From Nevskia soli DSM 19509 (GTDB lineage Bacteria > Pseudomonadota > Gammaproteobacteria > Nevskiales > Nevskiaceae), in the NCBI RefSeq assembly GCF_000711955.1, contig NZ_JONR01000007.1, forward strand, positions 1 to 64,000: a stretch of 64,000 nt of DNA, read 5' to 3'. This document shows positions 38,676 through 48,869 of the stretch, piece by piece. The notes under the pieces are model-generated. The model made no database searches and had not been told where the DNA came from. It saw nothing but the letters and a program-made list of their open reading frames with translations. The translations under genes and the position numbers were made by a program. Numbering within the stretch: the first letter of the stretch is position 1; every line of letters starts with the position of its first letter.

Positions 38676-39721
38676 TGCCTATGCACGGGCCGCCGCTATG
38701 GAATCCGGAGGAGCTGCAGCAGCTCGGGTATTGCCCGGTCTGCCGGGGGACCTCGCGGACATTGCAGCACGCAGCCGTCGATGATCGTTTCTTCGGCACG
38801 GGCACGACGGGCTGGCGCCTCTGGTCCTGCGATCGCTGCCGCTGCATCCATCTCGATCCGAGTCCCAGCCCAGAGGTCATCCATCGCGCCTACCAGGGCT
38901 ATTTCACGCACCAGGATCCCCTGCAGCTCGAGCGTGCGGACAACGGCGACGGCTTCGCCTGGCGCTTGGCCAACGGTTACCTCCATGCCCGTTTCGGCAT
39001 GAACCGTTCGCCGCGGTCGCCTCTCGGGCGGGTGTTGTTGACGCTGCTGCCCGGTGTGCGGCTGAAGCTGGATTACTTCGGGCGGCACCTGCCCAAACCG
39101 GTTGCCGGGATGGTTTGCCTCGACGTCGGCTGCGGCAACGGCAACGGCGTGTTCTTGTTGCGCGCCCGCTCCGCCGGCTGGAGGGCGCATGGCATCGACT
39201 TCGACGCATCCGCCGTGGCGCAGGCCCGGGCCGCGGGAGTCGATGCCGAAGTGGCCTCTGCCGAGACCTACGCGGCTGGGCATCCGCAATCCTGCGATGC
39301 GATCACGCTCAGCCATGTGATCGAGCATGTGCATGATCCCGCAAGCCTGTTGAAGGCTTGTCACACATTGTTGCGTCCGGGAGGGCGTCTATGGATCGCC
39401 ACACCGAACTGTGCTTCATGGGGACACCGGCTGTTCCGGCAGAATTGGCGTGGACTGGAGGCGCCTCGTCATTTGGTGCTGTTCAACCCGCGGGCATTGC
39501 GCGGACTGGTCTCACGCTGCGGCTTCGCTGACGCTCGAATGCTGCGGCGGGGTATTCATGCAGAGTCATCGATCAGGGAAAGCCTGCGCGGAATGGATCG
39601 CGAACCAGGTATCGGCAAGCCACCGCTGCAGTGGCGCCTGCTTGGCGCCCTCGAAGACCTCGGTGCAACTGCAGTGCCTGGATGGGGTGAAGAGCTTGTG
39701 TTGACCGCGCGCCGCCGATAG
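38675..39721 (+). CDS. Class I SAM-dependent methyltransferase with N-terminal zinc-ribbon-like motif
   Basis: The 348-residue protein begins with a C-x2-C pair (YCPVCRGTS) and a second pair CDRCRC, suggesting a small zinc ribbon. A class I methyltransferase domain follows: CLDVGCGNGNGVFLLRAR, then ITLSHVIEHVHDPASLLKAC and RPGGRLWIATPNCASWG. This architecture is common in surface-polysaccharide clusters, where the enzyme may methylate a sugar. The ATG at 38675 overlaps the flippase stop (GTGATG). Confidence 0.8.
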   Translation: MPMHGPPLWNPEELQQLGYCPVCRGTSRTLQHAAVDDRFFGTGTTGWRLWSCDRCRCIHLDPSPSPEVIHRAYQGYFTHQDPLQLERADNGDGFAWRLANGYLHARFGMNRSPRSPLGRVLLTLLPGVRLKLDYFGRHLPKPVAGMVCLDVGCGNGNGVFLLRARSAGWRAHGIDFDASAVAQARAAGVDAEVASAETYAAGHPQSCDAITLSHVIEHVHDPASLLKACHTLLRPGGRLWIATPNCASWGHRLFRQNWRGLEAPRHLVLFNPRALRGLVSRCGFADARMLRRGIHAESSIRESLRGMDREPGIGKPPLQWRLLGALEDLGATAVPGWGEELVLTARRR

Positions 39722-39806
39722 CGCTGGCGGCGCGCGGCCGGATCTGTCGTAAACGAGCCATGCGGAACTTCAGGGTTGTTCGCTCAGCCGAATCGGGAGA
39801 AAGGAT

Positions 39807-40541
39807 TTGTTGAACGCGTACTTCAAGAATCTGTATCAAAGGACCATGCGCGAGGCTTATGGAGCGGCGACCGCCGAAATAGCCGCCTCGCTGCGGGGCG
39901 GCGGCAACGTGCTGGATTGCGGCGCCAACAGTGGCCGGATGTTCGATGTGCTGGCGCGGGATGCGGGGCTGGTGCCCGAGCGCTACTTTGGCATCGAGTG
40001 GGACCCTGAGACCGCGGAAAAAGGGCGGATGCGCGGCCTGCGGATCGATTGCGGGGATCTCAACCGGCCGATGCCATACGAAAGCGATGCATTCTCCTGT
40101 GTCTTCGGGCTTTCCCTGCTTGAGCATCTGCTCAATGGTTGCAGGTATATGAAGGAGTGCCACCGGGTGCTGCAGCCCGGCGGGACATTGGTGCTGCTGA
40201 CGCCGAATATCAGCACTTACTTTACAGCTGCACTGATCCTGCTGGGGAAAATGCCATCAAGCGGGCCGCACCCCGATTCGGATGCGCTAGTGAAAAGGGA
40301 GGAACTGTTCAAGGTCAGCAACGATCAGCTTCAACTCGACACCGAGCGAGAGACCTCGCTGCATCGGCATCTGGTCGTATTCAGCTACCGCGTCCTGCTC
40401 GACTATCTTAAAATGATCGGGTTCGCCGAAGTTCGGGGACATGGCTTCGGGCTATATCCGTTCCCAAATTTCATGCAACCTATGCTGGAGCGCATCGACC
40501 CCTGGCACTGCCACCAGATGGTCTTCATCGCGCGTAAATAA
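39807..40541 (+). CDS. Class I SAM-dependent methyltransferase
   Basis: A 244-residue protein with NVLDCGANSGRMFDVLARDA as the SAM loop, FSCVFGLSLLEHLLNGCRYM as the acidic-loop helix, and RVLQPGGTLVLLTPNISTYF as post-motif II. The start is TTG at 39807 or the adjacent TTG at 39810, both behind AAAGGA; no ATG is available before the fold. It is probably a glycan or lipid methyltransferase given its neighbours. The substrate is unknown. Confidence 0.75.
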   Translation: MLNAYFKNLYQRTMREAYGAATAEIAASLRGGGNVLDCGANSGRMFDVLARDAGLVPERYFGIEWDPETAEKGRMRGLRIDCGDLNRPMPYESDAFSCVFGLSLLEHLLNGCRYMKECHRVLQPGGTLVLLTPNISTYFTAALILLGKMPSSGPHPDSDALVKREELFKVSNDQLQLDTERETSLHRHLVVFSYRVLLDYLKMIGFAEVRGHGFGLYPFPNFMQPMLERIDPWHCHQMVFIARK

Positions 40542-40610
40542 GTTGTTGGCGGTCACAGCAGGGGCGTGGCCGGCGTGGAACAGCCGCCGGCCAGGAAAAT
40601 CGATACCCGG

Positions 40611-42608
40611 TTATGGTGGCGAATCCTCGAGTTTCAGCTGCGACTCAATGGACTGCATGAACGAAACGTCACCAGATCGCGGCAGGTCCAGCCTGCAGAA
40701 TGAAACCTCAATGCCGGAACGATGTTGCAAGCCGCTGCGGTGGCCAGCGCTGATCGTGAATTTCCTGACTCTGCGGCGATCGAGCAAGTCCGCATGTCCG
40801 GAGGCGAGCGCGGCCATGCCGGCTCCGGTGTCGATGTAAGGGGAGAGGATCATGCCTTGTCCCGCCATTTCAGGCACCAAGCGGTGCGTCACGGTGCGGC
40901 CGTCGGCTAGTTCCGCCGAGATGTGAACGGTTTCCGGCTGGAATAACAAGGACAGCAGGCGCCCTGGCAGGGTCTTGTCGAGCTTGATTCTGACAAACAC
41001 TGCTCCTTCGAGCGGCGGGACGTCGATTGTCTGGTTCAGTGTCGCGGCAATGACTGTGAATTCGTCGCAGTGGGCGGGACGAAAATCCTCGCGGCGGCGT
41101 AGGATTAATAGATTGCCCCGCAATTCGTAGGCGCCATAGCGGGCGAACAGGATCGGCCAGAGCGAGCCTTCGGCGGAGGCTGGCCAGCGGTTGTCGATTG
41201 ATCCCGGCGAAGCAATCAGGAAATCCGGCGCACGGCTACCCCCAAAGAAAGCCTGATTGAGTTGAATAAGCCCCTCGGTGTAGTCGGAATATTCCTGAAT
41301 CACCGGACGATTTCGGTAGTCCAATCCATTTGCGATCAGCGCGGCTTGCATCGACGGGATCGTATCGACGGATCCATTCAGCTGCGGGAGGGGATAGAGC
41401 AATCTGATTGATTGTAGGGCCTCCCGGTAATCGGCGTTCAGCCGCCGACTCCATCGCTCCGGATTCTCGATCAGGAGAGCAGCCTGCCGGGCGGCTTGCA
41501 ACGGCCGGTTTAGCAGCCCTTCCTCGCGGCCGTTGGGGGACAGGATGATCGCCGAGCCGAGAACCGTTAGCGAAGCCAGACAGATGATGGTGCGACGCAT
41601 CGGAAGTCCGACAGAGCGCTCGCCGACGCTGGCGAGGTACAACAGTAGCGCAAGGCCGACGCCGGTCAGGGCGGTGGGAATATGCCAGAGGTCTGCGCGG
41701 GAGAAGCCCGCCTTGTAGCTGATGCACGAAAATGCCAGGAAAGTCGACAGGTACAGTGCAGTGCGAATGCGCGCCCCGCCGCGGACGTCCCTCAATGCGT
41801 GGTAGGCGATGCCGGCAAGGCAAGCTGAGGCGAAGATCAGGAATAGCGCTTGTACCAGCCAGGTAAGGAGGTTCCAATCTCTGGCCATGGCATCACCATA
41901 TCCGGCGATGATTTCCATCGACTGCATCAAATATGGGGAGAGCGAGATGAGTTTCTGTCCCGCGGCATGATAGAAGACGGCGAAGGATGCCAGCAAGCAA
42001 GCCAGGTATATGGGTGCTTTTCGCTGCAGAAGCAGATCCACATCAGCCGCAAGCAGAACGAACAAGTAGAGCAAGCCATAAGACAGCTTGACCAATACAG
42101 CAAGGCCGCCGATCGCCGCCAGGCAACCCAGGAGGGCAGGCGGCGGCCGCTCGCCGGACCGGAAATGGAGAATCGAAAACAGCAGCGGATAGAGAAAGAA
42201 CTGCGTGTCCTGAACGTACGCGAATGAGACCGATGCGGCGGCCAGAGTTGTGCATGCGTAAAGTGCATGTCGCCGCCGTACGATTGTGAAAATCGACAGC
42301 ATGGATACTACAAGCAAGAGCAGCCTTGACACAGCTGCGGCGGCAACATGCTCCGGCGCGAACAGGCGGGTGACCAGGTCAAGATAAGGGCCATAGGTGA
42401 AAACCACATCCGAACCCCATTGAGCATGGTTCATCGCGGCGCGGCTGAGCAGCAGCATCCAAGAAGGATCGACGCCACTGTCCGGCATGATGAATTGCCA
42501 AGGCGCGTTGATCAGAAGGCAAAAGACGGCGAGAGCGGTGTAAAGCATCAGGCGCATGCATCGACCCGCCACAGATGAACCCGGCTCGCGACTAATGTCT
42601 TCGGACAT
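40611..42608 (-). CDS. Polytopic membrane protein of GT-C-like type, function unknown
   Basis: A 665-residue protein with about ten membrane segments in residues 18-370 and a soluble C-terminal domain (about 400-665). The first loop has DSGVDPSWMLLLSRAAM followed by VVFTYGPYLDLV. This DPSW...FTYGP signature occurs in uncharacterised membrane proteins of glycan loci. Its acidic residues in the first periplasmic loop recall GT-C enzymes using polyprenyl-phosphate sugars. The role as a glycosyltransferase is inference. It is convergent with the methyltransferase gene before it. Confidence 0.6.
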   Translation of the reverse strand: MSEDISREPGSSVAGRCMRLMLYTALAVFCLLINAPWQFIMPDSGVDPSWMLLLSRAAMNHAQWGSDVVFTYGPYLDLVTRLFAPEHVAAAAVSRLLLLVVSMLSIFTIVRRRHALYACTTLAAASVSFAYVQDTQFFLYPLLFSILHFRSGERPPPALLGCLAAIGGLAVLVKLSYGLLYLFVLLAADVDLLLQRKAPIYLACLLASFAVFYHAAGQKLISLSPYLMQSMEIIAGYGDAMARDWNLLTWLVQALFLIFASACLAGIAYHALRDVRGGARIRTALYLSTFLAFSCISYKAGFSRADLWHIPTALTGVGLALLLYLASVGERSVGLPMRRTIICLASLTVLGSAIILSPNGREEGLLNRPLQAARQAALLIENPERWSRRLNADYREALQSIRLLYPLPQLNGSVDTIPSMQAALIANGLDYRNRPVIQEYSDYTEGLIQLNQAFFGGSRAPDFLIASPGSIDNRWPASAEGSLWPILFARYGAYELRGNLLILRRREDFRPAHCDEFTVIAATLNQTIDVPPLEGAVFVRIKLDKTLPGRLLSLLFQPETVHISAELADGRTVTHRLVPEMAGQGMILSPYIDTGAGMAALASGHADLLDRRRVRKFTISAGHRSGLQHRSGIEVSFCRLDLPRSGDVSFMQSIESQLKLEDSPP

Positions 42609-42677
42609 CGTGGCTCCCCCCTGATGCAGGCGATTCTTACTTACTTTACCGTTCAGCCCGGTACATTTTCGTGCCGA

Positions 42678-44264
42678 CTATCGTGGCGCATCACCGGCGG
42701 CCTCTGGCTTCTGCTCCGGCCGGTAGAGGATAAGGCAGCCGGCTATCACCTGTGCGCGAAGTGCCTGGTTCGCCAGGAGCCGTTCGTTGACTTGATCCGA
42801 TGTCGGTGGTGTCCGCGATGGGCAGATGACGAAAGCGCCTGGGCTTACACCGCCGAGGAACTGTTCGGGTTCTGTCCAGGTCCGCTGGTAGTCGTAGAAC
42901 CAGGGGGGCACCGTCAATGCACGTCGTTCTGCGTAGTAAGCGACCTCGCTGCTCCAGTCCAGGCCATAAATGACCACTGGCTCTGTGTATGGCACATGTT
43001 CTCGTACGAAATGCGCCACCGCCAGTTTCGGATTCTCGCCAAGTGAAGCCGTCAAAGCAGCTGCGTAGCCGCTGGAGGCGAAGGCGATGACGTTGATGAT
43101 CGCTGCGGCGGACATGATGAGGACACTGAGGCCGGCGCGCCTGCTGAACTGCGGCAGCCATTCTCCGATAGCGATCGACAAGGCCGCGATCAGGAAGATC
43201 ACACAGGAAGTTTGATAGTAGTCGTGCACGATCTGCAGATTGGTGAACATCAGCAGCGGCAGCAGGTACAGGCAAAGCGCGGCGATGACGAGCTTTCGTC
43301 GGGGGAATGGTGTCGGCCACAGCAGCGCCGCCAGCAATACCGTCCCACCAAGTGCGCTGCCCGCATTTCTGCCGATTCCCCACGCCAGGATCACATCCTT
43401 CCACAACTGCGGGGATATGCGTTGCTGCAAAGTTCCGAAATTCCAAGCGCTCAATGCCTGCGAGGTAAGGGATGCGCCGATAGGATTGTGCAGCTTGACT
43501 GCGTCGGTGAAATTCACCCACATGGTTCCTATGGTGAGCGGAACGGCGAAAGCCGCTAACGCGGCCAGTAGGTCGTTGGATCCCGGCCGGCGTGTTCGCA
43601 ACGTGGCCAGCCAAGCCACTCCCAATACGGCAAGCACCGGCAACGCCGTTGTCGCCTTGACGAGCAGAGCCATAGTCATTGCCGCGCACGCGGCTATGGG
43701 GGCCAGCCATCCTTTCTCACGGCGCAATATATCGATGGCGAAGGGTATGAACGCCAGCGAGAAGAACAGGGCTGCGGTCTCGATCATGAATGCGCGTCCC
43801 CAGAACAGATACTGGGGGCTGGTGAACAGCAGAACGACGAAAGTGGCCCGCGTCAACGGGCTTAGTCCCAGGCGCGTGCCGATCAGGCGGGCCGGTGCCA
43901 GGCAGGCAACCAAGAAGGCGAAACTCAACAGCCGGCCGGTAGCATCCAGGGGAAATCCGGTGAGCCGGTAAATCAATGCCACCAAGCCCTGGAACAGAGG
44001 AAATTCGAATGGGATATCCCATGGAAATCCTACCACCGGCGTCTCGTAATCCAGGTGGAATCCATCACGGGCAATCCAGAATGCACTCAAGGCCGTTTGC
44101 GTCTGCCTGAAGCCGTGCCGTTCCAGTAGTGGTTGCCCGGCGAAGCGGATTGCCAGATAGGTAGCGAAGGCAATGCTTAGAAGCGCAAGGACGCCAGCGA
44201 TGGAGCGGGCATCCAGACCGGCGGGTCTCTGCGAGTATCGGCGAAGCGCTCCGCTTGAGCACAT
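42678..44264 (-). CDS. GT39/ArnT-like GT-C glycosyltransferase
   Basis: A 528-residue integral membrane transferase. After the first membrane segment comes the periplasmic motif LLERHGFRQTQTALSAFWIA, characteristic of GT39/PMT-2 proteins that use lipid-linked sugars. About 11 hydrophobic segments follow, then a periplasmic C-terminal domain (EPVVIYGLDWSSEVAYYAER). The start is uncertain: ATG 44264 gives a normal short N-terminus, while ATG 44399 adds 45 residues that do not look native. Acceptor and sugar are unknown. Confidence 0.75.
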   Translation of the reverse strand: MCSSGALRRYSQRPAGLDARSIAGVLALLSIAFATYLAIRFAGQPLLERHGFRQTQTALSAFWIARDGFHLDYETPVVGFPWDIPFEFPLFQGLVALIYRLTGFPLDATGRLLSFAFLVACLAPARLIGTRLGLSPLTRATFVVLLFTSPQYLFWGRAFMIETAALFFSLAFIPFAIDILRREKGWLAPIAACAAMTMALLVKATTALPVLAVLGVAWLATLRTRRPGSNDLLAALAAFAVPLTIGTMWVNFTDAVKLHNPIGASLTSQALSAWNFGTLQQRISPQLWKDVILAWGIGRNAGSALGGTVLLAALLWPTPFPRRKLVIAALCLYLLPLLMFTNLQIVHDYYQTSCVIFLIAALSIAIGEWLPQFSRRAGLSVLIMSAAAIINVIAFASSGYAAALTASLGENPKLAVAHFVREHVPYTEPVVIYGLDWSSEVAYYAERRALTVPPWFYDYQRTWTEPEQFLGGVSPGAFVICPSRTPPTSDQVNERLLANQALRAQVIAGCLILYRPEQKPEAAGDAPR

Positions 44265-44451
44265 GGACTTGACGATGAACCCGGATCTGTTGTGACCGAA
44301 GGAGGCCGGCGCGGCCGAAAAGACGTAATCCGACGCAGTTGCACCCACTCCAGACAGCCACGACCGCTTGATCGCGACATGCCACCTCATGCGGCGCATA
44401 CGCGCCGCAAAATGGTGCCGCTTCCCCAGTGAAGACGTGCCGCCAGTTGAT

Positions 44452-44479
44452 TTGCCTCCAACTTTTCAAAGTATATACT
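44452..44479 (+). promoter_or_regulatory. Candidate sigma-70 promoter of the GT2 gene at 44580
   Basis: TTGCCT (44452-44457) and TATACT (44474-44479) are spaced 16 bases, in an AT-rich stretch of the divergent gap 44265-44579. Nothing else is recognisable in that gap. Confidence 0.4.
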
Positions 44480-44579
44480 GAAATGGCTGCTGTTCCGGTC
44501 GCGCGTGGCCCGACGCTCCTGGCGGGTCTGCAACCCACGGCAGCGGGAAATTTCATAAAAATCCTGCATCCGAGAATTC

Positions 44580-45506
44580 ATGAAACAGCCAGTGCTGTCG
44601 TCGGCGAACGATGTCGTCGCGTTGATCCTCAACTACCGCACGCCTGCCCGAGTTGCGAGTTGTCTGGCTGCGCTTGAAAGCAATGGCGTGAAACATGCGC
44701 TGATTTGGGACAATTCTGCCGACGGAGGCGCCAGTGCGGCCGCGTTGCGCGCGAGCTTGCCGGCCGCCGCCATCCAGGTGCGGATTGTCGAGAGCCCCGA
44801 CAACCTGGGCTTCGGCACGGGAGTGAATCGCGGCATTGCCGAAGTAGTCCGCTGGCGTGGACAGGTGCCGGTTCTGCTGGTCAACAGCGACGCGCGCGCC
44901 GAACCGGAAATGGTGAAAAAGCTCTGGCGAAGACTGGAGCGAGAGAATTTCCACGCGGTCGTCGCACCGATGAGACACGATCAGCCGTCACAAGCCCTTT
45001 CCGGGTTCATGCACTACCATCGATTGACTGGACTGATATTCAGCCGGCCGCATCCGGGCACCTTTGCCTATCTGAACGGTTGCTGCCTGTTGATCCCTCC
45101 TGATCTTTGCGCCCAGCCGCTGTTCGATGAGGCGTTTTTCTTCTACGGTGACGACTGCGAATTGTCGTGGCGCTTGCGTCGCCTGGGTGTTGTGCTGTGC
45201 GAGGAAGCCGGCGCCGAGATCTGGCATGAGGGGAGCGGCAGCAGTATCCGAGGTTCCAGTTTTTACGAGTACCATATAGTACGTTCGCATTTTCTGATGG
45301 CGGAGAAAATTTCCACTTCATCCTTGGAGCGGATTGTTTTCCTCCAGGCGCGCCTGGTGACCTTCGCACTTCGCGCGGGACTGCGGGCGCTCAGGCAGCG
45401 ATCCTCCATTCCGTTACGTGCGTACAGCCATGCCTTGTGCGATCACCTCGCCGGACTGCCGGCCGCCCGTTGGCAACCGGCCGGCGGTAAGCCGGGCAGG
45501 GGCTGA
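44580..45506 (+). CDS. GT2 glycosyltransferase, rhamnosyltransferase-like
   Basis: A 308-residue GT-A protein. It starts VVALILNYRTPARVASCLAAL and has the NLGFGTGVNRGI motif, the VNSDARAEPEM donor-site segment, LNGCCLLIPPDL and the FFYGDDCELSWRLRRLG block typical of rhamnosyl- and related transferases. It has no membrane segment. It is divergent from the GT39 gene and convergent with the next GT-C gene. The donor sugar cannot be read from sequence. Confidence 0.82.
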   Translation: MKQPVLSSANDVVALILNYRTPARVASCLAALESNGVKHALIWDNSADGGASAAALRASLPAAAIQVRIVESPDNLGFGTGVNRGIAEVVRWRGQVPVLLVNSDARAEPEMVKKLWRRLERENFHAVVAPMRHDQPSQALSGFMHYHRLTGLIFSRPHPGTFAYLNGCCLLIPPDLCAQPLFDEAFFFYGDDCELSWRLRRLGVVLCEEAGAEIWHEGSGSSIRGSSFYEYHIVRSHFLMAEKISTSSLERIVFLQARLVTFALRAGLRALRQRSSIPLRAYSHALCDHLAGLPAARWQPAGGKPGRG

Positions 45507-45552
45507 AGCTGGAGCCCGGTTCCACGCGGTGGAATCACGGTTGCCGCAACGA

Positions 45553-47088
45553 TTAATCCAGCCGTGCAAGCATGCTTGTCAATTTGAACCTGTTGCCGGA
45601 ATCGTCGGGGATGGTGTTGTAAAAAACCACATTGAGCTTCTCCCCCAGCCGCGGCATCGGGAACATGGGTGTCGGATAGCGCCCGTCTGCCGATGACATG
45701 CCGAACGCGAAATGGCACCCGTGTGCGCGAAGCTGGCGGCCGAAGTACGGGTCGGGCACCGAATTGAGTGGTGGAAAATAGCTGCGGCGACGTCCGAAAT
45801 AGTTGATCAGGTCGGGGCGGGTGGCGATCACACAGTCGCCTGCCGGCACGTCTTCGGCGATGCGGCGCATCGAGTTGATCATGGCCGTCTGGATGCTGAC
45901 CATGTCCCAGGCGTGATCCGCATCCTGGCCATACCACGACACAAACGTTCTCGCTTCCGGCAGGTCCGTAAAGGATGCGGAACGATAGCGATCCGAGGCG
46001 AGTGAAAAAGCGGGAAGCAGCATCAGGAGAATCGACGCCGCCAGGACGACAGTCGGCAATTGCGGTACACGAGCAGTTGCGGTCTTGTCGCTCCACTCGG
46101 AAACGGCCAGGACGGGTTGGGCGATCAGGAGCGGGACCAGCACCCATAAGAAGCGTTGCGCTTCCTCCGGATAAGGCCAGATCAGAAGTATGGCGAGGTT
46201 CGATCCGATATAGATTGCATCCGGCTTGAGTCTGATGGTCCGCCACGATGCTCCGGCAAGACACAATAGGCCCAGCACATAAGCGATCGGCCTAAGTTGC
46301 ATGTGGAGCAGGAAGTTGCCTGCGAAACCTTTTTGCAACGCCGGCAATTCCTTGGCCAGCTGTGAGCGCAGGGTGCTCAGCCCATCACCGCTGTAAATCA
46401 GGGCGAGTGCGTCGGTATAGCTGACCCGGGAGCGGTGCAACAGATACCAGATCAGTACCGGCAGCAAGGAGGCAAGGAGTGCCACTAGGGCTTGACGTTT
46501 GGGCGTGCGCAGCAGGGCCAGCAGCAGGGGGGCAAAAAGAGAAATGCCGATGGCGCGGGTCAATGTCGCCAGCGCGATGAAGATGGCGGCGCCGTAGAGC
46601 GCATTGATCGCACGGCTTCTCTGGTAGACGGCCAGCAGTGTGACGGCCAGCAGACTCCACATCAGGTAAAGGTATTCTGATTGCACGGTCAGGCCGGCGA
46701 GCCAGCTGCCCGGCAGCGCCGCGAACAGCAATACCAACAGGGTCGCCTGCGCCGACGACATGCCCTCGAGGACCAGCCAGGTATAGAACGCCAGCAGCGC
46801 GAAAATCAGGCAGCTGGTGGTGACGGTGTGTACCAGTTGAAAGTCATCGGCGGCGTGGCACCACGCAAGTAGCAGCGGATACAACGGGGGAAAGCGGCTG
46901 TAGGTCGCCGTGTCGGCATACACCGGATCACCCGTAGGCCCGTGCGCATAGTGATTTGCCATCATCAGGTAGCTTGGGCCGTCCGTGCCCAACTGGCCAA
47001 CCCCGGCGTTCCAGCTCCAGATGAAATAGAGCGGAGCCAGCAAAAGCAACAGCGCGACAATCGCTGCGTGGCGTCTCAGGACGATCAT
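45553..47088 (-). CDS. GT-C-like polytopic membrane glycosyltransferase
   Basis: A 511-residue protein with about 10-11 membrane segments. The first loop contains QLGTDGPSYLMMANHYA and YSRFPPLYPLLLAW. Further motifs are QSEYLYLMWSLL and LILIWPYPEEAQRFLWVLVPL-like text near residue 320. It is clearly paralogous to the upstream gene at 47213. The acidic residue plus tyrosine in the first loop fits GT-C enzymes. The ATG at 47088 is preferred because the longer frame to 47175 has a non-hydrophobic odd N-terminus. Function is inferred. Confidence 0.65.
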   Translation of the reverse strand: MIVLRRHAAIVALLLLLAPLYFIWSWNAGVGQLGTDGPSYLMMANHYAHGPTGDPVYADTATYSRFPPLYPLLLAWCHAADDFQLVHTVTTSCLIFALLAFYTWLVLEGMSSAQATLLVLLFAALPGSWLAGLTVQSEYLYLMWSLLAVTLLAVYQRSRAINALYGAAIFIALATLTRAIGISLFAPLLLALLRTPKRQALVALLASLLPVLIWYLLHRSRVSYTDALALIYSGDGLSTLRSQLAKELPALQKGFAGNFLLHMQLRPIAYVLGLLCLAGASWRTIRLKPDAIYIGSNLAILLIWPYPEEAQRFLWVLVPLLIAQPVLAVSEWSDKTATARVPQLPTVVLAASILLMLLPAFSLASDRYRSASFTDLPEARTFVSWYGQDADHAWDMVSIQTAMINSMRRIAEDVPAGDCVIATRPDLINYFGRRRSYFPPLNSVPDPYFGRQLRAHGCHFAFGMSSADGRYPTPMFPMPRLGEKLNVVFYNTIPDDSGNRFKLTSMLARLD

Positions 47089-47212
47089 GTGCACCGCGAC
47101 AGTCTTTCTGGGTTGATTAAGTAGAAGGGGGCATGAGCGACCGCCGCCGGCGGTGTGCGCCGCGAAGCCCGGCACGATTGATTCATGTGTCCGCCCTCCT
47201 GCCGGCTATCCA

Positions 47213-48751
47213 TCATTTGCGAGGCCCGATTTCCACCAGGGCTGCATACACATGGAACTGCTCTTCCCGGTCGCTCTTTGCCACGAGCAGTGGTTGCGCT
47301 CTTTCCTTCAGGCGCTCTATTGGGTAAAGCGGTTGGCTGATGGTCGGCGTCGTGATCGGGAATAAATAGGCGAATCGGCATTGCCCAATGTCTCGGTCGA
47401 ACTGCTCATCATTGCTTGCGGGTGCGGGTGGCGTGTAACTGGGGCGGTCGGAGTAGAGGGCCACGATGGAGGGTTTGATCGCGAAAACGCAATCCCCGTC
47501 CGGAACCAGGCTGCCGATCTGCTTGAGACCGTTCAGGGTGCCGACGAAGATTTGGGAAATCCTCAATGCCCTTTGCCGGTCATCGCCGTACCAGTCTTCG
47601 GTATGCCGGGCCACTGCCATCTCTTCCGGCAGGGGTTGCTGAAACCGCTGCGCGGTCAGGATCAGCGACGGCAGTATCACGATCACCGTCGCACCGAGCC
47701 AAAGCCCGGATGGAAGCGACAGGTTTGCATTGCGGCGACTGTTCGCCAGTGATCTGATCAACAATGCTCCCTGTGCCAGCAGCAGCGGCGTGATCACCAG
47801 GAAAAGACGCCGCGCTTCCGCTGGATAAGGCCAGATGAAGAGCAGGACGCTGTAAATGGCGACGTAGATCGCGTCGATACGCAGCATGGCCAGGCGCCTC
47901 ATCCAGCCGAGCAGGCAAACTGCACCGATCACCCAGACCAGCCAGTGGAGGACGGCATTTTGTCCATCGGCCAGCCATGCCTGGGGCCATGCCAGCAACA
48001 GGCGCCGGCCCTCTGTTGTGATTTGGCTGACGAAGACCCCGAATGGATCGCCGCTATAGGAGTCGCGCATCTGCGACAGGTAGCGGTTGACCCCGGCCTG
48101 GTGGAGACGGCTCCAGGCGGACCAGATTGCAAACGGTGTGCTGCCTGCCACTACCAGCCACCGCCAGTTGCGTGGCCTCACCACGACCAGGCGCACCACC
48201 AGCGCAGCCAGCAGCGGCAACGCAGCCGCACGCACCAAAGTGGCGGTCGCTACGGCCGCTGCCGCGCCCCACCACAGTTCGGGGCGTTGCCCGCCTTCTT
48301 TCTCCGCCCGGACCTCGAGAGCGATCGTCAGGAGGCTCAGCAACAGATAGAGGGGTTCGCTCCAGATGTTCAGTGACTGCAAATAGGTTCCGGGCATGAG
48401 CGCAAATACCAGGCAGGTTGCGGCCGCGGCTCCGGTGCCGAGACCCTCGGCGCGCAACCAAGCATACAGGCAGAGTGTCGCACCGAGCAGCGACACGACC
48501 ACCAGAAGGTGGCCCGCCAGCATGCTGCCGCCGAATAGGCCGATCAGGAGCGGAAACAAGGGGGGATACACCATCTCATGCGTAAACGTGGCGAAAACCG
48601 GCGAACTCGGCCAGAACGGCGAAAAGTGACGAGCGGCCAGCATGTAGACTGAACTGTCGCCGGCGAAATCCGAAATTTCGTCCGACCATCCCCAGGCCAG
48701 GTAAACGGCGCTCAGGCAGGCGAACGCCGCCAGTAGTGACAGGCGAGCCAC
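47213..48751 (-). CDS. GT-C-like polytopic membrane glycosyltransferase, paralogue of the downstream gene
   Basis: Shares with its neighbour the patterns FAGDSSVYMLAARHF, MVYPPLFPLLIGLF, WSEPLYLLLSLL and FIWPYPAEARRLFLVITPLL. The frame remains open to 48997, across the xylose synthase gene, but has no ATG in between. I therefore propose the GTG at 48751, which gives 512 residues and a first membrane segment at once (RLSLLAAFACLSAVYLAWGW), almost the same length as the paralogue. The two genes look like a tandem duplication that has diverged. Sugar and acceptor are unknown. Confidence 0.65.
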   Translation of the reverse strand: MARLSLLAAFACLSAVYLAWGWSDEISDFAGDSSVYMLAARHFSPFWPSSPVFATFTHEMVYPPLFPLLIGLFGGSMLAGHLLVVVSLLGATLCLYAWLRAEGLGTGAAAATCLVFALMPGTYLQSLNIWSEPLYLLLSLLTIALEVRAEKEGGQRPELWWGAAAAVATATLVRAAALPLLAALVVRLVVVRPRNWRWLVVAGSTPFAIWSAWSRLHQAGVNRYLSQMRDSYSGDPFGVFVSQITTEGRRLLLAWPQAWLADGQNAVLHWLVWVIGAVCLLGWMRRLAMLRIDAIYVAIYSVLLFIWPYPAEARRLFLVITPLLLAQGALLIRSLANSRRNANLSLPSGLWLGATVIVILPSLILTAQRFQQPLPEEMAVARHTEDWYGDDRQRALRISQIFVGTLNGLKQIGSLVPDGDCVFAIKPSIVALYSDRPSYTPPAPASNDEQFDRDIGQCRFAYLFPITTPTISQPLYPIERLKERAQPLLVAKSDREEQFHVYAALVEIGPRK

Positions 48752-48869
48752 TGTCGGGGTGCAATCGCACCGTGAGGCGGAATTTTTCGTCAGGCTGCTG
48801 GCCGCCGCTATCTTGCCCTCGCCGGCAATATCCTTCTTCGAAATAGTCAGGCCACGCTCCGGGCAGCGA

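Noticed and set aside
44265..44399. 45-residue N-terminal extension of the GT39 protein
   Set aside because: Not hydrophobic, without family resemblance or a clear ribosome-binding site; kept only as an alternative start.
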